Positions 27,163 through 34,801 of a stretch of DNA of 64,000 nucleotides are shown here, piece by piece. Below the pieces are notes generated by a model. It was not told the DNA's origin, searched no databases, and was given only the letters and a program-made list of their open reading frames with translations. Each line of letters opens with the position of its first letter. The first letter of the stretch is position 1. The position numbers and the translations under genes are program-made. Origin of the DNA: Muribaculum sp. (GTDB taxonomy: Bacteria > Bacteroidota > Bacteroidia > Bacteroidales > Muribaculaceae); NCBI GenBank assembly GCA_009775095.1, contig VSOZ01000012.1, forward strand, positions 1 through 64,000, read 5' to 3'.

Positions 27163-27489
27163 CGACGCACCATCCCCCATCTTGCCGCATATAGGGGACG
27201 TTTCCGCTCAATCTTGCCACGTGTCGAAGTCCCTCATATCGTGTGTCGAAGACACTACATGTGCGTAACCCCACGATGAGCCGGCGGAGGACACAAGGTG
27301 GCCGCAGACGGCGGTTCGTGGGGTTACGACCTGCCTCCCACCCTCGCGTATCGGAGATACGAGACATACACGCCCGATTGTCCGAATAGCCTTGCGAACG
27401 AACTGACAAGGCCGTTCGTAACACAACTTTGCATAAGCAAAACGCCAACCGGTCAAATTAATTTGTCGTCTATCAGACTTCTGATATTT
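27163..27489. repeat. Right remnant of the hairpin-rich region
   Basis: No gene seen. It holds a 13-bp perfect inverted repeat, CGTAACCCCACGA (27264-27276) with TCGTGGGGTTACG (27316-27328), an inverted relative of the modules at 25150 and 25807, and small hairpins GTGTC-gaa-GACAC (~27243) and CGTATC-gga-GATACG (~27347). The motif CTTTGCATAAG occurs twice (~27142 and ~27427). Confidence 0.6.
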
Positions 27490-29148
27490 TTACAAAATTA
27501 TCCCTTCGTAAATACAAGGAATTACAACATCTCCATTCTTATTAATTACGCCCCATTTGCCCGAAGAATCTTGAACACAAGCTAAACCCTCGCAGAAATC
27601 TCCCGCATAATCATAAACGCATGGAATAACAACTTTGCCTGTTTCATCTATATAGCCCCATGTGCCGGAGGTATCTTGAACACAAGCCAAACCCTCGCTG
27701 AAATCTCTCGCATTCTTATAAATACATGGAACTACAACTTTACCCGTTTTGTCGATATACCCCCATTTGCCGAATGAGTCTTTGACTCGCGCCAAGCCAT
27801 CGTGAAAATTCCATGCATCCTCATAAATGCACGGAATGACGACCTTACCCGTTTTATCTATATAGCCACTTTTACAAGAGTAATCTTCAACACAAGCCAA
27901 ATCCTCACTGAAATCACTCGCATAATTGTAACTGCACGGAACTACAACTTCCCCTGTTTTATCTATATAGCCTCTTTTGCCGGAGGTATCTTCAACACAA
28001 GCTAAACCCTCGCGGAAACCTCTCGCATCATTGTAAATGCACGGAATGACAACTTCCCCTGTTTTATCTATATAGCCCCATTTGTCAGACCCATCGTCAA
28101 TAGATATCAAGCCATCGCCTATAGCCCCCACATTCCAATAACAGCACGAAATAATAACTTTGCCAGTTTTATCTATAAGGCCATATAAGCCATCCATAAC
28201 ACAAGCCAAACCATCGCTGAAATCATATGCATCTTCGTAAATGCAAGAGATCACAATTTTACCCGTTTTATCTATATAACCCCATTTGCCGGATGCATCT
28301 TCGACACCAGCCAAGCCCTCTCTGAAAGGACCGGCATCGTCATAAATGAACGGGATTACGACGTTTCCGGAGGTGTCCACAAAGCCCCATTTGCCCGAAG
28401 CATCTTTGACCGCTATCAGGCGGAGCGATTCCAGCCGCTTCTCCTCGACGCGCGATTTCAGGTTTACTTCGATGAAGTCGCTGTAGTCGTTGTCGGGGAC
28501 ATTGTACTTGAGTGTGTCTTTTATTTCGGGGTACTCTTTGCTGACAAATTCGAGCAGGTGGTTGCCCTTGACAAGGTGGACAAAGGTCTCGGTATCGACG
28601 TGGGCGACAGCCAGTCGCTTGCGGAAGCGGAGCACGTCGCAGTCGGCATCGGAGAGGATGGCTATCTCCGCTCCGACCTCCTGCTTTGAGGTCGACTCAC
28701 GAGGCGCAATTATCGGCGCTATGCGGTCATTGACAAGCATTTCGACCGAGGCGTTGAGCAGAGTCTCACTGTCGATTTTCGTAAATTGATGCTGGCCGAG
28801 AGCCTCACGCACCTGCTCCGGCACAGTGGGCGGAAAATCCTTGAAGAGTCCGTCGAAATTGACCGGGATGATGTGGCGCTCATGCTCTATGGCATGGATT
28901 ATCTCCTGACGCACCCAATCGTTTTCATTCTTACAGCGGTCGAGCGAACCGGGCGATAGGATGAAAATAAACACAGGGGCCGACTCGATAGCGCTCTTGA
29001 TGCGGTTGTCGAATCGGCCGTCCTTAAGTTCATCGTAGTCAAGAAACACACGGTCGCGGTAACCGCGCTTTTCAAGTTCGGCCTTAAGAATTCGGGCATA
29101 TTGTGCACCGCCCACGCGGCGATAGCTGATGAAAATATCGTAATCCAT
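27490..29148 (-). CDS. TIR domain protein with nine WG repeats
   Basis: 552 aa, no signal peptide. Residues 1-~130 are a TIR domain (Asp-Tyr-Asp-Ile-Phe-Ile-Ser-Tyr-Arg-Arg; Asn-Asp-Trp-Val-Arg-Gln-Glu82, where Glu82 is the candidate NADase glutamate). A linker of ~120 residues follows. Residues ~250-552 are nine WG repeats of ~33 aa with the core Trp-Gly-Tyr-Ile-Asp-Lys-Thr-Gly-Lys-Val-Val-Ile-Pro; repeats 3, 5 and 6 lack the Trp. The repeats vary mainly at surface positions. A CbxX-type AAA+ ATPase lies 79 bp upstream on the same strand. TIR plus a repeat sensor suggests an abortive-infection or signalling role; this is inference. Confidence 0.85.
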   Translation of the reverse strand: MDYDIFISYRRVGGAQYARILKAELEKRGYRDRVFLDYDELKDGRFDNRIKSAIESAPVFIFILSPGSLDRCKNENDWVRQEIIHAIEHERHIIPVNFDGLFKDFPPTVPEQVREALGQHQFTKIDSETLLNASVEMLVNDRIAPIIAPRESTSKQEVGAEIAILSDADCDVLRFRKRLAVAHVDTETFVHLVKGNHLLEFVSKEYPEIKDTLKYNVPDNDYSDFIEVNLKSRVEEKRLESLRLIAVKDASGKWGFVDTSGNVVIPFIYDDAGPFREGLAGVEDASGKWGYIDKTGKIVISCIYEDAYDFSDGLACVMDGLYGLIDKTGKVIISCCYWNVGAIGDGLISIDDGSDKWGYIDKTGEVVIPCIYNDARGFREGLACVEDTSGKRGYIDKTGEVVVPCSYNYASDFSEDLACVEDYSCKSGYIDKTGKVVIPCIYEDAWNFHDGLARVKDSFGKWGYIDKTGKVVVPCIYKNARDFSEGLACVQDTSGTWGYIDETGKVVIPCVYDYAGDFCEGLACVQDSSGKWGVINKNGDVVIPCIYEGIIL

Positions 29149-29227
29149 TCTTTACGTGATCTAATCGGTTTATGGCGCTGATACGAGCTATTGCAAATTT
29201 AGCAAAACGCCGGAAATAAATCAATTA

Positions 29228-31042
29228 TTACACCGCAAAGCCGACGCGCCGGTATTCGCGTAGGTATGTAGGCTGCGGAGCACAGGCAGGTATATCGGCC
29301 GGCAATATAGTCATCAGCTGCTCCCTGTCGGGATTCGACAGCTGTGACACACGCGAAGCCATAGCAGGTATGATCGACGACGTAATGAGATTTATGACGT
29401 GGCGTGCATTGCCGAATTCGTCATCCCTACGGGCATAATCTTCCGCAAGACGCGTGCTAAGCCGACTGCGGGCCTGCTCGCCAAGCATGAAGTGGTTGCG
29501 CCGCAGATAACCCTCGGCAATCTCCATAAGTTCACGTTCATTAAAATCCTCGAAGGTAAAGATATTGCTTTGCGGTATGCGCGAACGCAATCCGGGATTG
29601 ATGTCAAAAAGCTGCTGCATCGGCTCCGTATAGCCTGCCAGAATAAGCATCCAGTCGCGTTTTGACTCGTCGGCAAGAGCCGTCATAAGGGTTTCGATGA
29701 CGAAACGTCCGGGATCTTTCGGGTCATCAGGCTGACACAGCTGATATGCCTCGTCAATAAACAGGATTCCGCCCTCCGCCTCTTCAAGAGCAGCCAAAGT
29801 ATTCTCGGACTCTGAATTATAATATTTACCGACAAGGGTAGCACGCTCACGCACCACGACATGGCCTTTTGAGAGTACTCCAAGCTCCCGAAGCTTGCTA
29901 CCGAGTATTTTGGCTACGGTTGTCTTTCCGGTTCCCGGCGACCCCAAAAACATGGAGTGAAGAGGAAGTGAAAGGCTTGAGAAGCCGGCATCCTCACGCA
30001 TACGGTTGAAACGCATAAGGGCCGTATATTGGGATACTCGCTGCTTGATCGACGTGAGTCCGACGAGATTATCAAGGCCGAAAGCTTCATCAACATGCTC
30101 GCATGGCTCATCATTGGGCTTCTTGTCATACAACGCTTTATGCTTTTCCACCATCTCTCGAAACACAACAGGATAAGCCGAGCCCTCGGCGCCTGTCCGC
30201 TGCGTCAGCTCCTCGTCTTTCCACGGTATTTCCACAACAGGGCCTTCGTTGGAGAAGAGAAAAGAAGCAAATACATAGCCCATGCAACGGAGTTCCACAC
30301 GATAAACGCCCTTGACCTCCGGCTCAATCGAAAACAATCGTCTTACAACAAGGGCCTCTTCGTCATCAAACTCGGAATACCGCTCTACAGGCACCAAAAG
30401 ATGCCGCTCGCTTGTGCCGTCGGGACGCACAAGACCTATCTCTACTTCGGGAAGTTTCGCTATCGTATCGGGAAGTTTTTTATCCAGCAAAAACTCGACA
30501 TACAGTTCGTTGTCCAGCCGCGCTCCGGGCGAAGCCACTCTTTCGCTGGGCCGGTCAAGAATCACACCACCCTCAATCGGAAAATACCACTTGGTCGGCA
30601 GACGAAGTTCTTTCAGAGAGAAAAAGCGTATTTCGCGCGACTTAAGCTCCGTACCGCAAGCCTCCACCGTGATCCGGCAAAGGTGATACGGGTCTATGTC
30701 ACCTGACGGTACATATATGTCAAGGCGCTCATCGCGAATAAACTCATCGCGCGACATTGAAAAATTTGTAATCGAACGCGCACCCACCACACGATCGTCG
30801 TCGCTGACATCACGAAGAGTCACCGAAAGCACCGATATTTTTATGCCTTTGGGAGTGGTCTTGAGGGCTTGTTCATTGATCAGCGACATGTAGACCGCGA
30901 CATGGGTCTGATGAGGGAAGAGGAGAAAATGGTTTCGGTTGTCAAACAGTTCGGCACCGGGGAATTCTGTAGCTATTTTGCTGGTTGAGTCGTAGGGACG
31001 CACTTTGAGGTCACCTACAGATATTCGTTTTTGTATATTCAT
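29228..31042 (-). CDS. CbxX/SpoVK-type AAA+ ATPase with large N-terminal region
   Basis: 604 aa, cytoplasmic. Residues 1-~270 are beta-rich and unfamiliar. The AAA+ module (~320-570) has Walker A Gly-Ser-Pro-Gly-Thr-Gly-Lys-Thr (367-374), the pore-loop-like Leu-Val-Gly-Lys-Tyr-Tyr, Walker B Ile-Leu-Phe-Ile-Asp-Glu-Ala (426-432) and an arginine-finger region Gly-Leu-Arg-Ser-Arg-Ile-Pro, as in CbxX/CfqX and type VII secretion EccA-like ATPases. Its gene precedes the TIR-WG gene and is preceded by a strong promoter with a ~375-nt leader. It may remodel or gate the TIR protein. Confidence 0.85.
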   Translation of the reverse strand: MNIQKRISVGDLKVRPYDSTSKIATEFPGAELFDNRNHFLLFPHQTHVAVYMSLINEQALKTTPKGIKISVLSVTLRDVSDDDRVVGARSITNFSMSRDEFIRDERLDIYVPSGDIDPYHLCRITVEACGTELKSREIRFFSLKELRLPTKWYFPIEGGVILDRPSERVASPGARLDNELYVEFLLDKKLPDTIAKLPEVEIGLVRPDGTSERHLLVPVERYSEFDDEEALVVRRLFSIEPEVKGVYRVELRCMGYVFASFLFSNEGPVVEIPWKDEELTQRTGAEGSAYPVVFREMVEKHKALYDKKPNDEPCEHVDEAFGLDNLVGLTSIKQRVSQYTALMRFNRMREDAGFSSLSLPLHSMFLGSPGTGKTTVAKILGSKLRELGVLSKGHVVVRERATLVGKYYNSESENTLAALEEAEGGILFIDEAYQLCQPDDPKDPGRFVIETLMTALADESKRDWMLILAGYTEPMQQLFDINPGLRSRIPQSNIFTFEDFNERELMEIAEGYLRRNHFMLGEQARSRLSTRLAEDYARRDDEFGNARHVINLITSSIIPAMASRVSQLSNPDREQLMTILPADIPACAPQPTYLREYRRVGFAV

Positions 31043-31475
31043 AATCGTTTCTTTTTAGGTTAATAAATCACGGCTATGGCACCGAAGCGCCACAGCCCGT
31101 TAAAAAATCACACCGGCATCCAGTCCGTGACGCCTCCGCCGCGGGGCATGAATTCCGGTCCACAATGTCAATGTACTCCCTTCGGGCTGACAGAATAGTT
31201 GCGATCATGTGCAGACACAGCAAGCCCTGTCGGTCCTTGTCTCGGTGTTCGAATCTGTTGAAGGGAGTCGTCAACGCAACGCCCTACCCGGATCTGCCTC
31301 AGGCGGCAAAACCGGCACCATCAGATGTTTACGGTAGTTACGTGTCATTGTGTTGACTTTGTGATTTAGTTAATCTAAAAAGAATTAAGACCGCCATTCC
31401 AAACCATAGGATGGCAATCATGCGGCAAATTTAATCAACGCTACGCAATTTTCCAAATTTTATTTTTAAGTACAT
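31043..31475. other. Intergenic region / long leader upstream of the AAA+-TIR genes
   Basis: Between the AAA+ start and the terminator at 31476. It contains the minus-strand promoter at 31426-31457, so ~375 nt of leader would be transcribed before the AAA+ gene. No well-supported gene: the best frame (31074-31274, minus, 66 aa) would need a TTG start and has no recognised homology. Confidence 0.5.
31426..31457 (-). promoter_or_regulatory. Bacteroidetes promoter for the AAA+-TIR pair
   Basis: On the minus strand TTTG (31457-31454), 20 bp, TAAATTTG (31433-31426). Both boxes and spacing fit. Confidence 0.6.
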
Positions 31476-31530
31476 AAAAAGTCTCCAAATAGAATCCCGG
31501 TGCGGGCATCTCTATTTGGAGATAAAAAAT
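31476..31530 (-). terminator. Bidirectional intrinsic terminator at the end of the SusCD/GDPD locus
   Basis: Perfect 12-bp stem, TCTCCAAATAGA (31482-31493) with TCTATTTGGAGA (31511-31522), flanked by A-rich and T-rich runs on both sides. It closes the 13-kb minus-strand transcription unit. Confidence 0.9.
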
Positions 31531-31563
31531 AATATGTTCAGACGTTATCAGAATTGCAGATTC

Positions 31564-32913
31564 TTATTCCGAGGCTTTGGCGTTCCAGACAGTAAGAACA
31601 CACAGAACAGACAAGACAGCCGACCCGATCCAGAACCATGTCACGACCGAGAAGTCATATACCGCAAGTCCGTCGACAACCGACTTGCCGTTGCCGATAG
31701 TAAGTCCGCTGACAAAGTCCTGAAGAGCGGCTCCGATATAAGAGGCGATACCCACCACACCAAGAGCGGCACCGGAGGCCTTCTTTGATGCAATATCGAC
31801 AGCCATCAAACCGCCAAGGAAGCATATGAGAGCGCCAATGGCGAGTCCGAAAATGACCATACTGGCAGCATCAAGCCAGAAGTTATCGGACGGTCCGAGC
31901 AAAAACAGACATAGACCCAATATATTCATAAGTCCGAAAATCAGCGCCGGCATATTGCGCCGTCCACCGAAAAAGCGGTCGGAAATCCAACCGGAGAGTA
32001 CAGTGCCGACAATGCCGCATACCGAGCTTATCGAAATTACGGAGCTGGCTTCAAGATTGGTATAGCCCTTTTCGGCTTCAAGGAAGAAGATGCCCCAACT
32101 GTTGACAGCGTAGCGTGATATATACATAAACGCACTGCCGAGTGCAAGCATCCATATGGCAGGATTGCGAAGCACCTGCTTCTGATATTCGGCAACAGAA
32201 GTTTTATCAGACCCCTCTTCTTTCTTTTCTGACACTTCACCGCTATACACATCGACAGGCGGCAAGCCGCACGACTGCGGAGTGTCGCGCATAAACACGG
32301 CGACAATAACAAAACCGAGAAGTCCGAGTAATCCGGCACCGCGAAAGCCCCACTGCCAACCGAAAGAGGCTACTATAACGGCTGTAGCTATAAAGGTGAT
32401 AGCCTCACCTATATTATGGCTTGACGACCAGAAACCGTAAAACGAACCTCGGTCCTTGTTACTGTACCAACGAGAGAGGGCAACCACACACGGAGCGGCC
32501 CCCATAGACTGCATCCAGCCGTTTATAGCCCAAAGCACCATAAACACGCCGAATGAAGCCACAAAACCAAGAGCAAGATTTATCAGCGCAGACACCAAAA
32601 GTCCCGCGGCGAGGAAACGCCTCACATTGCTGCGGTCAGCGAGAAAACCGTTGGTAAACTTACCTATGGCATAGGTCACAAACAATCCCGAACCAATTAT
32701 TCCAAGTTCGGTCTCCGAAAGCACACCGGCATCGACAATAGGCTTTTTTATGACATTAAGGCTCAGACGACATACATAGAACAGACCGTAACCGAGCGTG
32801 GCGGAAAGAAATACCTGCCAGCGCAGACGACTGTAACGCTTGCGCGTGGCCTCGGGCGACAATACCTCGCCCGAAGGACGCGACATAGCGAAGAAACTTA
32901 GCAAACTACTCAT
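31564..32913 (-). CDS. MFS transporter of the organophosphate:phosphate antiporter family (GlpT/UhpT-like)
   Basis: 449 aa, 12 membrane segments. The first helix motif Gly-Tyr-Gly-Leu-Phe-Tyr-Val-Cys-Arg-Leu-Ser-Leu-Asn and the loop Asn-Gly-Phe-Leu-Ala-Asp-Arg-Ser-Asn are those of GlpT/UhpT relatives, which take up glycerol-3-phosphate or sugar phosphates in exchange for phosphate. It starts 12 bp after the last GDPD gene and is the final gene before the terminator. The context strongly suggests glycerol-3-phosphate as substrate: the GDPDs upstream would make it. Confidence 0.85.
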   Translation of the reverse strand: MSSLLSFFAMSRPSGEVLSPEATRKRYSRLRWQVFLSATLGYGLFYVCRLSLNVIKKPIVDAGVLSETELGIIGSGLFVTYAIGKFTNGFLADRSNVRRFLAAGLLVSALINLALGFVASFGVFMVLWAINGWMQSMGAAPCVVALSRWYSNKDRGSFYGFWSSSHNIGEAITFIATAVIVASFGWQWGFRGAGLLGLLGFVIVAVFMRDTPQSCGLPPVDVYSGEVSEKKEEGSDKTSVAEYQKQVLRNPAIWMLALGSAFMYISRYAVNSWGIFFLEAEKGYTNLEASSVISISSVCGIVGTVLSGWISDRFFGGRRNMPALIFGLMNILGLCLFLLGPSDNFWLDAASMVIFGLAIGALICFLGGLMAVDIASKKASGAALGVVGIASYIGAALQDFVSGLTIGNGKSVVDGLAVYDFSVVTWFWIGSAVLSVLCVLTVWNAKASE

Positions 32914-32925
32914 AACACAAGCATA

Positions 32926-33837
32926 TTAATCATGAAGTCCGCGCTGACGCAGATATTTAAGCAGATGTTCGGCACGGTCGGTCTGTATGATGGTAGCGCC
33001 GAGAGTGTCAATAAGGTATCCGAACGAGGCATCGGTGTCTGACAAAGAAAGGTCATCGTCATGTCCGCCGCAAAGAGTATCCCAAAGAGTATTGTACCAT
33101 ATAAGCGCTTTGCCGTCAAGCGACTCACGGAGTTGCACAGGCATACTGTTGGAGTCATCGGCATACACCAGCTCATAAGCTACGGGACGCAATCGCTCCA
33201 TAAAGCCGGTCATAAGTTCACCGGCAGCCGGTTTGTCGAGATTCACCACAGGCATGTAGATAACCTCATCAAGATAAGGCCCGTAGAGAGCAAAAACATC
33301 ATCGGCAGGCTTAGCCCCCTTCATAATCACCTGACGGGCCGTGCCGGTCTTTTCAAGCACAGACATCAGCAGGTCAAAATAGCGGTCGGCTTTGTCAAGA
33401 TTGACAAGCACCTTGCCTTTGGCCTCAAGAAGAGCCTCCTCAAGCGTGGGCACTCCGTGCATTGTCTTTATGCCGCAACCGTTTTTCAGTTTTAGAGTCT
33501 TTATCGAGTCAACGGTCCACTCCTTTACAAGCCCTTTGCCTGTTGTGGTTCGTTCAAGGCGGCCGTCATGCATGACTATGAGCACGCTGTCTTTAGTCAG
33601 CTGCAGGTCAAGTTCCACCACATCGACACCCACGTCAATTGAATGACGTATGGCGGCAAGCGAGTTTTCAGGAGCATATCTCCAGTCGCCGCGGTGAGCC
33701 ACAACCATGACCGACGATTTGTCGCCCGACATGAGCTTCTCGCGCAGAGCCTCGGCCCTGTTGCCTGACGATAAGGCATGCATCGGCAATATCGCGGCAA
33801 GCAATAGTATGATCAACAAAATTTTTTTCATATTCAC
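32926..33837 (-). CDS. Glycerophosphodiester phosphodiesterase (GDPD), copy 1
   Basis: 303 aa (start Met1 or Met3) with a signal peptide ending near Met-His-Ala-Leu. GDPD barrel signature: Val-Ala-His-Arg-Gly-Asp at ~46-51 with catalytic His, Pro-Glu-Asn-Ser, Glu-Leu-Asp-Leu and Met-His-Asp-Gly with the second His. It hydrolyses glycerophosphodiesters to glycerol-3-phosphate and an alcohol in the periplasm. Its neighbour at 33885 is a near-copy: the catalytic half is almost identical while residues ~170-240 differ. Downstream lies the OPA-type transporter. Confidence 0.93.
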   Translation of the reverse strand: MNMKKILLIILLLAAILPMHALSSGNRAEALREKLMSGDKSSVMVVAHRGDWRYAPENSLAAIRHSIDVGVDVVELDLQLTKDSVLIVMHDGRLERTTTGKGLVKEWTVDSIKTLKLKNGCGIKTMHGVPTLEEALLEAKGKVLVNLDKADRYFDLLMSVLEKTGTARQVIMKGAKPADDVFALYGPYLDEVIYMPVVNLDKPAAGELMTGFMERLRPVAYELVYADDSNSMPVQLRESLDGKALIWYNTLWDTLCGGHDDDLSLSDTDASFGYLIDTLGATIIQTDRAEHLLKYLRQRGLHD

Positions 33838-33884
33838 TGTTTATCTTAAAAATCTGAATAAAATCATAATTCTAATAATACCAT

Positions 33885-34793
33885 CTAATCATGCAGACCT
33901 CGCCCGCGCAAATATTTAAGCAGATGTTCGGCACGATCGGTCTGTATTATCGTAGCTCCGAGAGTGTCAATCAGATAGCCATACGATGCATCGGCATCAA
34001 CCAATGACAATTCATCATCATGACCTCCACACTGAGTATCCCAAAGCGTGTTGTACCATATCAGCGCATTGCCGTCCAGTTTGTTTTTCAGTTCCAAAGC
34101 ATAGCCTACGGCATCATCGGTCGAGTATGACAGTTCGTAAACCGACGACTTAAGTTCATTAAAAAATCCGTCCATGAGCTCACGCGCGTCCGGCCTGTCA
34201 AGCTTCAGCTTGGGCATATAAATAACTTTGTCAAGATACGCGCCATACAGACTCTGAACTTCAGTCGCAGGCTTGGGACTTTTCATAATCACCTGACGGA
34301 CCGTGCCGGTCTTTTCAAGCACAGGTATCAGCAGGTCAAAATAGCGGTCGGCTTTATCAAGATTGACAAGCACCTTGCCTTTGGCTTCAAAAAGAGCCTC
34401 CTCAAGCGTGGGCACACCGTGCATAGTCTTTATGCCGCAACCGTTTTTCAACTTTAGAGTTTTTATCGAGTCAACGGTCCACTCCTTTACAAGCCCCTTG
34501 CCTGTCGTGGTACGTTCAAGACGACCGTCATGCATGACTATGAGCACACTGTCTTTGGTCAATTGCAGGTCAAGTTCCACCACATCGACACCCACGTCAA
34601 TTGAATGACGTATGGCGGCAAGCGAGTTTTCAGGGGCATACCTCCAGTCGCCGCGGTGGGCCACAACCATGACCGACGACTTGTCGCCCGACAAGAGTTT
34701 CTCCCGCAGAACCTCGGCCCTGTTACCGGGCGACACGGCATGCATCGACAATATCGCAGCAAACAGCAGTATTGTCAACGAAAACTTTTTCAT
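33885..34793 (-). CDS. Glycerophosphodiester phosphodiesterase (GDPD), copy 2
   Basis: 302 aa with a signal peptide. Same catalytic signature as copy 1. The stretch from Val-Met-Val-Val-Ala-His-Arg-Gly through Gly-Val-Pro-Thr-Leu-Glu-Glu-Ala-Leu is the same in both proteins and nearly so in DNA, indicating recent duplication or gene conversion. Residues ~170-245 are quite different, and the last ~60 residues are again similar. Different middle segments may give different head-group preferences. It starts 8 bp after the metallo-hydrolase gene ends. Confidence 0.93.
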   Translation of the reverse strand: MKKFSLTILLFAAILSMHAVSPGNRAEVLREKLLSGDKSSVMVVAHRGDWRYAPENSLAAIRHSIDVGVDVVELDLQLTKDSVLIVMHDGRLERTTTGKGLVKEWTVDSIKTLKLKNGCGIKTMHGVPTLEEALFEAKGKVLVNLDKADRYFDLLIPVLEKTGTVRQVIMKSPKPATEVQSLYGAYLDKVIYMPKLKLDRPDARELMDGFFNELKSSVYELSYSTDDAVGYALELKNKLDGNALIWYNTLWDTQCGGHDDELSLVDADASYGYLIDTLGATIIQTDRAEHLLKYLRGRGLHD

Positions 34794-34801
34794 CGTAACC
34801 G

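Noticed and set aside
27120..27440. CTTTGCATAAG direct repeats (27142 and 27427) as IS target duplication
   Set aside because: One copy is inside the element and the other ~265 bp outside it; the true junctions are given by the repeat comparison and bridge-RNA guides.
30029..30706. 225-aa open frame antisense to the AAA+ gene
   Set aside because: Shadow frame of a gene with intact Walker motifs; no start signal or family resemblance.
31074..31274. 66-aa frame on the minus strand in the AAA+ leader
   Set aside because: It needs a TTG start, has no clear ribosome site and no recognised family. Kept only as a remark on the leader.
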